Shown one piece after another: positions 49,557 to 56,350 of a stretch of 56,350 bases of DNA. Each line of letters starts with the position of its first letter. Position 1 is the first letter of the stretch. Origin of the DNA: Saprospiraceae bacterium (GTDB lineage Bacteria; Bacteroidota; Bacteroidia; Chitinophagales; Saprospiraceae). The notes beneath the pieces are model-generated. The model did no database searches and was not told the DNA's origin. It saw only the letters and a program-made list of their open reading frames with translations. Location: NCBI GenBank assembly GCA_025056735.1, contig JANWVR010000106.1, positions 1 through 56,350 on the forward strand. Reading direction: 5' to 3'. The position numbers and the translations under genes are program-made.

Positions 49557-50195
49557 TCACAGGGTCAATCGGCGTAGGTGCACACAGAAGGCACCGCTGT
49601 CAATAAGCAGCATAGGCCCTGCTCCGCTAAGCAATAGCCCGGAGAAAACACCTTTGATTGTATCGTTTTGGAAGGATAAAATGCGGATACTGAGGTCATG
49701 GCTGACCTCGTTGGTAACTCCGGTATAGTTGAACGAGTCCAGTTGGCTGAATTCGACGCCGCCCCAGGAGAAATCTTTAAAGTGCGCCCGTGCATAAGCT
49801 GGCCGGTAAGGGAAGGTGTCGGCGCTTTCGTGAAACTCAAAGCCCAGTGCCAGGCCATATAGCGGTTGGGTGGGGTGGTCCTGGCGGATAATTTCGACAT
49901 AGCGGCGCGAGGGACTGTACCAGTTGCTCAGGGTATCTAATCGAGCGCGGCTGATACGGGCGGCATGCGCGGGCGCTTGCGGGTCGCGCCGCAGTGGATA
50001 TAGGAGGCTTAGGTGTTGGCCGCGTACGCTTAGATACAGCCCGCTACACGGCGATGGGTCGCCCTTGAGTGCGGGCAAGGGCAGGCCGGCCATCCAGAGG
50101 AGTACAGTTGCCATCCCTACGGGCAAGGCATGCTTCCAAAGACCGAGACTACTCGGAGGGTTATCGGTCGAAGAGGGAACGTCTTCCATAGTCAT
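49557..50195 (-). CDS. Hypothetical protein with one N-terminal membrane segment
   Basis: The 212-aa protein has a short Ser/Pro-rich cytosolic start, one hydrophobic segment (VGMATVLLWMAGLPLPAL, residues 26-43), and a soluble domain of about 165 residues with many aromatic residues (NWYSPSRRYVEIIRQD, ALGFEFHESADTFPYRPAYA, HFKDFSWGGVEFSQLDSFNY). I do not recognise the family. The start at 50195 overlaps the valS stop as ATGA, so translation is probably coupled; ATG 50189 is an alternative. It is followed by the CNNM-type gene 52 bp downstream. Confidence 0.65.
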   Translation of the reverse strand: MTMEDVPSSTDNPPSSLGLWKHALPVGMATVLLWMAGLPLPALKGDPSPCSGLYLSVRGQHLSLLYPLRRDPQAPAHAARISRARLDTLSNWYSPSRRYVEIIRQDHPTQPLYGLALGFEFHESADTFPYRPAYARAHFKDFSWGGVEFSQLDSFNYTGVTNEVSHDLSIRILSFQNDTIKGVFSGLLLSGAGPMLLIDSGAFCVHLRRLTL

Positions 50196-52873
50196 GTGGG
50201 CAGTTTGGCCAACGTCTCTTCCAAAATTTGAATGCGCGCCAAAGCGTCTGCGCGCTTCTTGCGCTCGTTTTCCACGACTGCCGCCGGTGCGGAAGTAACA
50301 AAGCGCTCGTTGGCCAATTTGGCTTCTATAGACTTCAGAAAACCTTGTTGATACGTCAATTCCTGCTCTAATTTGGCGCGCTCGGCCTGATAGTCCACTT
50401 GCTGATGGATTTCCACGAAGTACTTCTCCGTACCGCAGAGGAAGGATTTGGCGCCTGCCGGTTCGGCACTGGTACGCTCCAGCCGGGACAATACGGCTAA
50501 CTTGCAGGCCAGCTCCGTCAGCCCTTCCCGGCTAAACAGCGCTTGCGACGACGGGCTGTCTTCTACCCACACCGACAGCGGCTCACGCGGCTTAATCTGG
50601 TGCTCGTTGCGCACCTCGCGGATGCGCGTAACTACAGCCTTGACGGCTTCTACTTGCTCAATGAGCGTTGGGTCGAAGGCCGATGCTGTCGGATAGCGCT
50701 GTACCATGCAGTCTTGGCCAGGCGCCCGTTCGCGAAGGCGATGCCAGATTTCTTCGGTAATGAAAGGCATGAATGGATGCAGGGCAATCATCAGGTCGCT
50801 AAACAGGTCGAGTGTTGCTTCGTATGTTGTCCGCTCCAACGGCTTTTCAAAACCGGGTTTAATAATTTCTAAGTACCATGAGCAGAAGTCGTCCCAAATG
50901 AAGCTGTACAATGTCAGGAGGGCTTCGCTCAGGCGAAACGCAGCAAAATCGGCTTCTACAGATTGCAGTATCTGGCTGAATTTGGCGCGCATCCATTGAA
51001 CGGCCAGCGCGTTGCGGCGCGCGGCGGCCTCGTTCTCTGGTGTCTCGGCTACTTGCCAGCCTTTCACTAAGCGCAGGGCATTCCAGAGCTTGTTGCAAAA
51101 GTTGCGACCGTTTTCGCAGAGTTTTTCATCAAAAAGAATATCGTTGCCCGCAGCGGCGCTCGACATCAGGCCGTAGCGTACGCCGTCAGCGCCGTAGTCG
51201 TCTAAGAGCTGGAGGGCATCGGGCGAATTGCCCAGCGATTTGGACATCTTGCGGCGCAGTTTATCGCGCACCATGCCAGTAAAATAAACGGCATGGAACG
51301 GCTTTTCGCCGCGGAATTCGTAACCGGCCATGATCATGCGGGCCACCCAGAAGAAGATGATGTCCCAACCGGTAACGAGCACAGAAGTAGGGTAGTAGTA
51401 TCGGATTTCACCCTCGGGTTGGCGGAAGCCGTCAAAGACGCTAATGGGCCACAGCCAGGAGGAGGCCCAGGTGTCGAGCACGTCTTCGTCCTGGCGCAAG
51501 TCGTCGAGCGTCAGGTATAGGTTTCCAGTGGCCTGGCGCGCCTGGTCGAGCGCCTCCTCAGCGGTCATGGCTACAAAGATGTGCGTTTCCTCATTAAGTG
51601 GCTCTGAGCGCAGGTACCAGGCCGGGATTCGCTGCCCCCACCACAGCTGGCGCGAGATGCACCAATCGCGGAGGTTTTCCATCCAGGTGCGGTAAAGGTT
51701 CTGGAAATTTTCCGGGTAGAAGCGCACCTCGCGGTCGAGCACGGCCTTTAGGGCTGGGGCGCCCAGCTCGCTCATGCGCACAAACCACTGCAGCGACAAT
51801 TTGGGCTCCACAACGGCATTGGTGCGCTCCGAGCGACCGATGTTGGTCGTGTAATCTTCTAATTTGACTAAGTAACCGCCCTCTTCGAGCAGGGCTTTCA
51901 TGCGTTTGCGCGCTTCGAAGCGGTCGAGGCCCACCAGAGGAGCATATTCGCAGCGCTCGTTCAGCCTGCCGTCGTCAGTCAGGATATCGAGCATAGGCAA
52001 CCCATGCCGCTGCCCAATTTCGTAGTCGTTTGGGTCGTGTGCTGGCGTTATCTTGAGCGCGCCAGTGCCGAACTCCATGTCCACATACTCATCGGCAATG
52101 ACCGGTATTGTGCGCTCGATGAGCGGAATGCGGACATGTTTACCGATTAAATGCTGATAGCGCGGGTCTTTCGGATTAACCGCTACCGCCACGTCGGCGA
52201 AGATGGTTTCAGGGCGCTGGGTGGCAATCACGATGCCGCCCTCGCCGTTCGCGTCTGCAATAGGGTATCGGATATGGTACAGGTGCGACGTTTCGCTCTG
52301 GTAGATGACCTCTTCGTTAGAAAGCACCGTTTTGGCTTCCGGGTCCCAGTTGACCATGCGCAAGCCGCGGTACAGTTTGCCTTTTCGGTACAGGTCCACA
52401 AAGACGCGAATGCAGTCCTCGTAGTAGCCTTTATCCATCGTAAAGGCGGTGCGTGACCAATCGCAAGAGGCGCCCAACCGGCGGAGCTGTTGCAGGATGA
52501 TGCCACCGTATTTGTCTTTCCATTGGTAGGCGTACTCCATGAACTGCTCGCGCGTCAAGTCGGCTTTGCGCAGTTTTTTTTCATCGCGTAGCCAGCGCAC
52601 TACTTTGGCCTCGGTGGCGATAGAGGCGTGATCGGTGCCTGGTACCCAGCAGGCATTTTTGCCGTCTAAGCGCGCCTTGCGAATAAGAATGTCCTGAATG
52701 GAATTGTTAAGCATGTGCCCCATATGGAGCACGCCCGTAACGTTGGGTGGCGGAATGACAATCGTAAACGGCTCGCGCTCATCAGGTACCGAGCGGAAGT
52801 AGCCGCTTTGCTCCCAGTGTTCATACCAGCGGGCTTCCACTTCGGTGTGGGAGTATCGGGTAGCAAGGTCCAT
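50192..52873 (-). CDS. valS: Valyl-tRNA synthetase
   Basis: ValS charges tRNA-Val. The 893-aa class-I enzyme shows PPPNVTGVLHMGHMLNN (HIGH motif, residues 50-53), the editing-domain segment GGIVIATQRPETIFADVAVA, the WCISRQLWWGQRIPAWYL block, KMSKSLGNSPDALQL (KMSKS motif) and the anticodon-binding helices. The C-terminal coiled coil (YQAERAKLEQELTYQQGFLK and the following residues) is typical of ValS and separates it from IleS. ATG 52873 gives MDLATRYSHTEVEARWYEHW. A TACCTTTG box lies 30 nt upstream, divergent from cspA. Confidence 0.97.
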   Translation of the reverse strand: MDLATRYSHTEVEARWYEHWEQSGYFRSVPDEREPFTIVIPPPNVTGVLHMGHMLNNSIQDILIRKARLDGKNACWVPGTDHASIATEAKVVRWLRDEKKLRKADLTREQFMEYAYQWKDKYGGIILQQLRRLGASCDWSRTAFTMDKGYYEDCIRVFVDLYRKGKLYRGLRMVNWDPEAKTVLSNEEVIYQSETSHLYHIRYPIADANGEGGIVIATQRPETIFADVAVAVNPKDPRYQHLIGKHVRIPLIERTIPVIADEYVDMEFGTGALKITPAHDPNDYEIGQRHGLPMLDILTDDGRLNERCEYAPLVGLDRFEARKRMKALLEEGGYLVKLEDYTTNIGRSERTNAVVEPKLSLQWFVRMSELGAPALKAVLDREVRFYPENFQNLYRTWMENLRDWCISRQLWWGQRIPAWYLRSEPLNEETHIFVAMTAEEALDQARQATGNLYLTLDDLRQDEDVLDTWASSWLWPISVFDGFRQPEGEIRYYYPTSVLVTGWDIIFFWVARMIMAGYEFRGEKPFHAVYFTGMVRDKLRRKMSKSLGNSPDALQLLDDYGADGVRYGLMSSAAAGNDILFDEKLCENGRNFCNKLWNALRLVKGWQVAETPENEAAARRNALAVQWMRAKFSQILQSVEADFAAFRLSEALLTLYSFIWDDFCSWYLEIIKPGFEKPLERTTYEATLDLFSDLMIALHPFMPFITEEIWHRLRERAPGQDCMVQRYPTASAFDPTLIEQVEAVKAVVTRIREVRNEHQIKPREPLSVWVEDSPSSQALFSREGLTELACKLAVLSRLERTSAEPAGAKSFLCGTEKYFVEIHQQVDYQAERAKLEQELTYQQGFLKSIEAKLANERFVTSAPAAVVENERKKRADALARIQILEETLAKLPT

Positions 52874-52903
52874 GGTGTCAATTGTCCTTCAAAAAAGCAG
52901 CCA

Positions 52904-52911
52904 CAAAGGTA
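52904..52911 (-). promoter_or_regulatory. -7 promoter box TACCTTTG of valS
   Basis: This exact TAnnTTTG match on the minus strand lies 30 nt upstream of the valS start codon. The -33 region is A/T-rich without a clear TTG. Confidence 0.6.
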
Positions 52912-52959
52912 GGCCCAGAAAATGGTTTAAAAAAAAGCGCCCAAGTCGGAAATAAACCG

Positions 52960-52967
52960 CACCTTTG
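52960..52967 (+). promoter_or_regulatory. -7-like box CACCTTTG of cspA
   Basis: One mismatch from TAnnTTTG, 43 nt before the cspA start. The short leader is U-rich (ATTTTTCAAATTTTTTACC), a type of unstructured leader that favours initiation in Bacteroidota. Confidence 0.45.
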
Positions 52968-53010
52968 TGTCGAGCATATTGCTCAGTATCATTTTTCAAA
53001 TTTTTTACCA

Positions 53011-53202
53011 ATGCACACTGGAAAAGTAAAGTTTTTCAACGAAACCAAAGGTTTTGGTTTCATCATTGACTCTGCTACGGGCGAAGACGTCTTCGTTCAC
53101 GTCAGCGGTCTCATTGACAACATCCGCGAAGGCGACACCGTTACCTTCGACCTTCAGCGCGGAAAAAAAGGCATGAATGCAGTAAATGTCAAGCTGGCCT
53201 AA
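53011..53202 (+). CDS. cspA: Cold-shock-domain protein
   Basis: The 63-aa protein is a single cold-shock domain: TGKVKFFNETKGFGFIID (RNP1-type, residues 3-20), EDVFVHVSGLID (RNP2-type) and GDTVTFDLQRGKKGMNAVNV. These proteins bind single-stranded nucleic acids and act as RNA chaperones. ATG 53011 gives the typical MHTGKVKFFN start; longer in-frame extensions run through the promoter. It is monocistronic, with a divergent valS and a strong terminator. Confidence 0.95.
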   Translation: MHTGKVKFFNETKGFGFIIDSATGEDVFVHVSGLIDNIREGDTVTFDLQRGKKGMNAVNVKLA

Positions 53203-53241
53203 GCGGTCGGTTCAGGCGTTTCAAAGGAATACATGCTTGCC

Positions 53242-53272
53242 CCCTCGCTGCCGTCGCGGCGAGGGTTTTTTT
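53242..53272 (+). terminator. Rho-independent terminator of cspA
   Basis: CCCTCGC (53242-53248) pairs with GCGAGGG (53259-53265), followed by seven Ts and a further T-rich stretch. Confidence 0.92.
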
Positions 53273-53288
53273 ATTTTTGCCCTGTACC

Positions 53289-53331
53289 GGCCAAACTTGT
53301 TTGGCCAAAATATCACCCAAACTCGTTTGGG
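53289..53331. repeat. Palindrome pair upstream of recQ, related to the 41.7-kb array
   Basis: GGCCAAACTTGTTTGGCC (53289-53306) and CCCAAACTCGTTTGGG (53316-53331) are two palindromes 26 bp apart, centre to centre. The first and its spacer (AAAATATCA) correspond closely to a unit of the 25-bp array. The second ends 15 bp before the recQ start codon. Confidence 0.9.
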
Positions 53332-53346
53332 CACTTCCTGAGAGTT

Positions 53347-55254
53347 ATGGCCACCCCACTTTCCATCCTGCAGCAATACTGGAAGTACCCGGCTTTCCGC
53401 CCCCTCCAGGAGGACATCATTCAGTCCGTCTTGAGTGGCTGTGATACGCTGGCTTTGCTACCCACGGGCGGCGGCAAATCCATTTGCTATCAAGTGCCGG
53501 CGCTTTGCCGCGAGGGGGTGTGCATTGTGGTTTCTCCGCTCATAGCCCTGATGAAAGACCAGGTCTTTCAGCTGAAAAAGCGCGGCATCCCGGCGGCGGC
53601 CATATACTCTGGGATGAGTGCGCGGGAAATCGATATAACATTTGAAAACGCCTGCCACGACGCCTACAAGTTGCTGTATCTCAGCCCAGAGCGCTTGCAG
53701 ACCGACATGGCGATGGCGCGCATTGCACGTATGAATGTCAATCTGCTGGCGGTAGATGAGGCGCATTGCGTTAGCCAGTGGGGCTATGACTTTCGACCGC
53801 CGTATTTGCAGATTGCTGAATTCCGCCAACACATTCTGCCTCAGACGCCGCTGTTGGCCCTGACGGCTACAGCCACGCCCGAAGTAGTGCGCGATATTCA
53901 GGATAAGTTGGGCTTCCGCTCGGGTAGCCGCGTATTTCAACAGAGTTTTGAGCGCAAAAACCTCTCTTATTCCGTCCTCTACGAGGCGCGTAAGCTCGAT
54001 AAATTGCTGAGTATCCTGAAGAGCGTTTCAGGCAGTGGGCTGATTTACGTGCGCAGCCGTAAGGAGACCAAAGAGATTGCTTTATTGCTTCAGCGCGAGG
54101 GCATTAGCGCGGATTTTTACCATGCCGGATTGGGCCTGGAAGAGCGCAATCAGAAGCAAGAGTCCTGGCTTCAGGGCCGCACGCGCATCATGGCCTGCAC
54201 CAATGCTTTTGGTATGGGCATTGATAAGCCTGACGTCCGTTTGGTGGTGCATTTGGCGCCGCCGGATAGCCTGGAAGCCTATTTCCAGGAGGCAGGGCGT
54301 GCCGGTCGGGATGGGCTGAAGTCCTATGCTGTGCTGCTCTACACGCCTTCGGATGCGGATAGCCTTCGCCGTCATCTTAAGCAGGCACATCCCGGTATCG
54401 AAGAAGTGCGGCGGGTTTATCAGGCGCTGGGCAGCTATTCCCAAATAGCAATCGGAGCGGGCAGAGGAGAGTCGTTTCCCTTTGACCTTCAGCATTTTTG
54501 TGTAACGTATCGCTTTGAGCAGCCAGCTGCCTACGCTGCGCTCCGAACCTTAGAGCATGAGGGCTGGATAGCGCTCTCGGATGCCACTGGTGCCCTTCCG
54601 CGGGTGCGCATTGAGGCCAATCGCGAAGCGCTGTACGACTACCAGCTGCGGCAGCCGCTGGCAGACAAGGTCATACAGGCGCTTTTGCGCCTCTATCCCG
54701 GCATTCAGCGCGAGTACATGGAGGTGAGCCTGCCCACGTTGGCGCGCTACGCCAAAACAGAGGTTCCTGCGCTGGAGCAAGTCTTGCTGGCGGCTCGTCA
54801 GGCCAGTATTTTGGATTATCAACCGGCCTCGGCCCAGCCCACGATGACTTTCCTGCAAGAGCGCGTACCGCCCGAAAACCTGGCGCTTGATGCAAAGCGC
54901 CTGCAATTCCTACGCGAACGCGCTGAGCAGCGCATCGAGGCTGTTATCCGGTACGCTGAGACGCGCCACTGCCGGAGTCGCCAGCTGCTGGCCTATCTGG
55001 GTGAGTTCGGCGCAAAGCCCTGCGGCATTTGCGACATTTGCACCGGCAGGAATACCGCCGAACTCTCTGCCGATGCTTATGAGGTGCTGAAATCGCAAAT
55101 TTTCACCCTTCTTAGGCAACGACAGCAATCTGTGCAGATGCTTCTGAATGCCTTCCCCTCGCGCCAACAGCCGCTCGTCTTGCAGACCCTGGAGCATTTG
55201 CTCGCTGAGGGTATGCTCGCCGAGGCCGAAGACGGCAGCCTCTGTCTTCTTTAA
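53347..55254 (+). CDS. recQ: ATP-dependent DNA helicase RecQ
   Basis: RecQ unwinds DNA 3'-5' in recombination and fork repair. The 635-aa protein has the Walker A motif LALLPTGGGKSICYQVPA (K44), the DEAH box AVDEAHCVSQWGYDFRP (D137), helicase motif VI (FQEAGRAGRDG), the RQC zinc site (C542 in RHCRSRQLLAYLGE plus CGICDIC) and a winged helix at the C-terminus. No HRDC domain follows. ATG 53347 (MATPLSILQQYWKY) was chosen; an in-frame ATG at 53233 would translate the cspA terminator and the palindromes. dapF starts 11 bp downstream, so the two are probably co-transcribed. Confidence 0.96.
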   Translation: MATPLSILQQYWKYPAFRPLQEDIIQSVLSGCDTLALLPTGGGKSICYQVPALCREGVCIVVSPLIALMKDQVFQLKKRGIPAAAIYSGMSAREIDITFENACHDAYKLLYLSPERLQTDMAMARIARMNVNLLAVDEAHCVSQWGYDFRPPYLQIAEFRQHILPQTPLLALTATATPEVVRDIQDKLGFRSGSRVFQQSFERKNLSYSVLYEARKLDKLLSILKSVSGSGLIYVRSRKETKEIALLLQREGISADFYHAGLGLEERNQKQESWLQGRTRIMACTNAFGMGIDKPDVRLVVHLAPPDSLEAYFQEAGRAGRDGLKSYAVLLYTPSDADSLRRHLKQAHPGIEEVRRVYQALGSYSQIAIGAGRGESFPFDLQHFCVTYRFEQPAAYAALRTLEHEGWIALSDATGALPRVRIEANREALYDYQLRQPLADKVIQALLRLYPGIQREYMEVSLPTLARYAKTEVPALEQVLLAARQASILDYQPASAQPTMTFLQERVPPENLALDAKRLQFLRERAEQRIEAVIRYAETRHCRSRQLLAYLGEFGAKPCGICDICTGRNTAELSADAYEVLKSQIFTLLRQRQQSVQMLLNAFPSRQQPLVLQTLEHLLAEGMLAEAEDGSLCLL

Positions 55255-55265
55255 TTATCCACCAT

Positions 55266-56090
55266 ATGCACTTCTGGAAATACCACGGTGCCGGCAACGA
55301 CTTCATTCTGCTCGACCAACGCGAGCGGCAGTGGGTACGACGCGACGATACAGAGAAGGTAGCAAGACTCTGCGATCGCCATTTCGGCATTGGCGCCAAT
55401 GGGCTTATCCTGCTCATGGCCCACCCTGAATACGACTTTGAAATGGTGTATTTCAATGCAGATGGCCGCGAAGGCTCCATGTGTGGTAATGGCGGGCGCT
55501 GCATCGTCGCTTTTGCGTATCGGCGAGGCATTCAGAAAACGCACTATCGGTTTTGGGCGGTAGATGGTCTGCATGAAGCCGAATTAACGCCCACACAATC
55601 GCCTCAGGACTTTTGGGTGGCGCTGCATATGCGCGACGTGCAAAGCATTCAGCCCTGGACTGGAACCACAGCAGAAGAGGGACAGGCTTTTGTGCTCGAT
55701 ACGGGTTCACCACATTACGTACAGTGGGTCAATGACTTAGACCGTAAAGATATGGTGCAGGAAGGGCGTGCAGTGCGCTATTCAGAGCCGTTTCGGGCAG
55801 AGGGTATCAACGTTAATTTTGTAGAGCCGAGCCCGGAAGGTATTTGCATTCGCACGTATGAGCGCGGCGTAGAGGATGAAACGCTGGCATGTGGCACTGG
55901 CGTAACCGCTGCGGCTTTAGCCTGGCATGTGCGGCAGGGGCTGGCTTCAGGAGCGTACGAGTTCCCTGTTCTGACCCGCGGAGGCGAATTGCGCGTGCGT
56001 TTTACGGCTTCGCCGCAAGGTGGTTACACTGACATCTGGCTGTGTGGACCGGCAACAGAAGTTTTTTCAGGAGAAATTCCACTACATTGA
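55266..56090 (+). CDS. dapF: Diaminopimelate epimerase
   Basis: DapF interconverts LL- and meso-diaminopimelate for lysine and peptidoglycan synthesis. The 274-aa enzyme carries FWKYHGAGNDFILLD, FGIGANGLILL, the first catalytic cysteine C73 in MCGNGGRC and the second, C209, in ETLACGTGVTAAALA. Both active-site halves are intact. ATG 55266 gives the conserved start MHFWKYHGAGNDF. It follows recQ by 11 bp and converges on the T9SS gene at the right edge. Confidence 0.96.
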   Translation: MHFWKYHGAGNDFILLDQRERQWVRRDDTEKVARLCDRHFGIGANGLILLMAHPEYDFEMVYFNADGREGSMCGNGGRCIVAFAYRRGIQKTHYRFWAVDGLHEAELTPTQSPQDFWVALHMRDVQSIQPWTGTTAEEGQAFVLDTGSPHYVQWVNDLDRKDMVQEGRAVRYSEPFRAEGINVNFVEPSPEGICIRTYERGVEDETLACGTGVTAAALAWHVRQGLASGAYEFPVLTRGGELRVRFTASPQGGYTDIWLCGPATEVFSGEIPLH

Positions 56091-56115
56091 GTCGGCGACG
56101 CCCGAACGTATTCGT

Positions 56116-56165
56116 AAAAAAGCCCCCCTCCATCTTGCGGAGAGAGGCCATCCCAAAAACCGATT
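56116..56165 (-). ncRNA. Structured terminator / candidate small RNA element, copy 2
   Basis: On the minus strand the 20-nt box AATCGGTTTTTGGGATGGCC (complement of 56146-56165) is identical to the one at 18655-18674. It runs into a hairpin (GCCTCTCTCC with GGAGGGGGGC, 56139-56148 with 56122-56131) followed by six Ts. It lies 77 nt past the stop of the partial T9SS gene and probably ends that transcript. Confidence 0.55.
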
Positions 56166-56176
56166 TCAAAGTACCC

Positions 56177-56234
56177 ACTTCCTCAACGGGAAGTAAGAGG
56201 CGACACCTCCCTGTACACGGAAAGTGCCGCCTCT
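56177..56234 (-). repeat. Two further hairpins in the 3' UTR of the partial T9SS gene
   Basis: ACTTCC/GGAAGT (56177-56182 with 56189-56194) and AGAGGCG-CAC/GTG-CGCCTCT (56196-56206 with 56224-56234, one mismatch) lie between the stop codon and the copy-2 element, giving three consecutive stem-loops. Confidence 0.6.
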
Positions 56235-56241
56235 GTGGTCG

Positions 56242-56350
56242 TTACTTCGTCTGAATCATCTTGCGCGTAGCGCTGTCCTTCGTCGTCTTCAACTCGTAGT
56301 ACAGAACACCCGTCGTGTTCAGCACCGCCCGATCCAGCGTAACGGCGTTG
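56242..56350 (-). CDS. C-terminal end of a T9SS (type A sorting domain) protein, cut by window edge
   Basis: The last 35 residues of a minus-strand gene are visible, ending at TAA (56242-56244). They read NAVTLDRAVLNTTGVLYYEL followed by KTTKDSATRKMIQTK. The pattern of two strands with TGVLYYELKT and a basic final KMI...K is typical of the end of a type-A sorting domain that directs secretion through the type IX system. The body of the protein lies outside the window, so its function is unknown. Confidence 0.75.
   Translation of the reverse strand, partial: NAVTLDRAVLNTTGVLYYELKTTKDSATRKMIQTK

Noticed and set aside
53233-53346. Upstream ATG (53233) as the start of recQ
   Set aside because: It would translate the cspA terminator and the palindrome pair; family alignment starts at 53347.

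Overview
The window looks like a chromosomal segment of a member of the Bacteroidota, with moderately high GC. The evidence for this is indirect but consistent. Many starts are preceded by the Bacteroidota -7 box TAnnTTTG, often with a TTG/TTTG about 17-21 nt upstream, and Shine-Dalgarno sequences are absent. Several products carry type IX secretion (T9SS) C-termini. The ATP synthase block lacks atpD/atpC. Small marker proteins typical of the phylum are present (bTHX, DUF5522, a 31-aa AURKAIP1/COX24 protein, BshC, the MqnA/MqnE futalosine pathway). A Saprospiria-like lineage is a guess; the family cannot be fixed from this sequence alone.

Layout. 1-454: 5' part of a secreted beta-propeller-like gene. 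1.0-3.2 kb: coaD-pruA, converging on rplS. 3.8-7.9 kb: a GH57/DUF3536 enzyme and bacillithiol bshC. 8.3-10.8 kb: a carboxynorspermidine-dehydrogenase-like gene and an orphan OmpR regulator, converging on xseB and a SET-domain gene. 10.8-14.0 kb: a probable stress/redox module made of a REC-Crp/Fnr fusion regulator, a divergent CBS-pair gene, and a universal stress protein fused to a cysteine-less thioredoxin-like domain, with an FNR-like palindrome in the divergent promoter. 14.0-17.3 kb: outer-membrane proteins, a peroxiredoxin-like protein without its peroxidatic cysteine, tRNA-Gln, DUF2147 and bTHX. 17.4-25.3 kb: a class-III aminotransferase and a 2153-aa PKD/CHU_C T9SS giant. 25.5-29.5 kb: an esterase, RNase G, the 31-aa basic protein, a TPR protein and HU. 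29.8-34.8 kb: YicC, a lipoprotein, a thioesterase, a DUF6580 membrane protein, an M1 peptidase and a small HTH protein. 35.0-41.2 kb: a glycosyltransferase, mqnE-mqnA (menaquinone), MsrA lipoprotein, a NifU-type scaffold and a T9SS lipase. 41.2-47.5 kb: a membrane protein preceded by an 8 x 25-bp palindromic array, then atpBEFHAG with a clear promoter and terminator. 47.7-56.4 kb: a basic secreted protein, a CNNM/CBS transporter-like protein, valS, cspA, recQ (with a two-copy version of the palindromic array in front), dapF, and the C-terminus of another T9SS protein.

Most genes are ordinary housekeeping genes. The parts most worth a second look are: (i) the CCAAACTTGTTTGG palindrome family placed directly before two start codons 11.5 kb apart; (ii) a 20-nt box, identical at two loci, followed by a U-tailed hairpin downstream of two T9SS genes, which could be a small RNA or an unusual 3'-UTR element; (iii) the REC-Crp / CBS / Trx-USP module; and (iv) two redox-fold proteins that have lost their catalytic cysteines. 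All functional statements are read from sequence motifs by eye; no database search was run.
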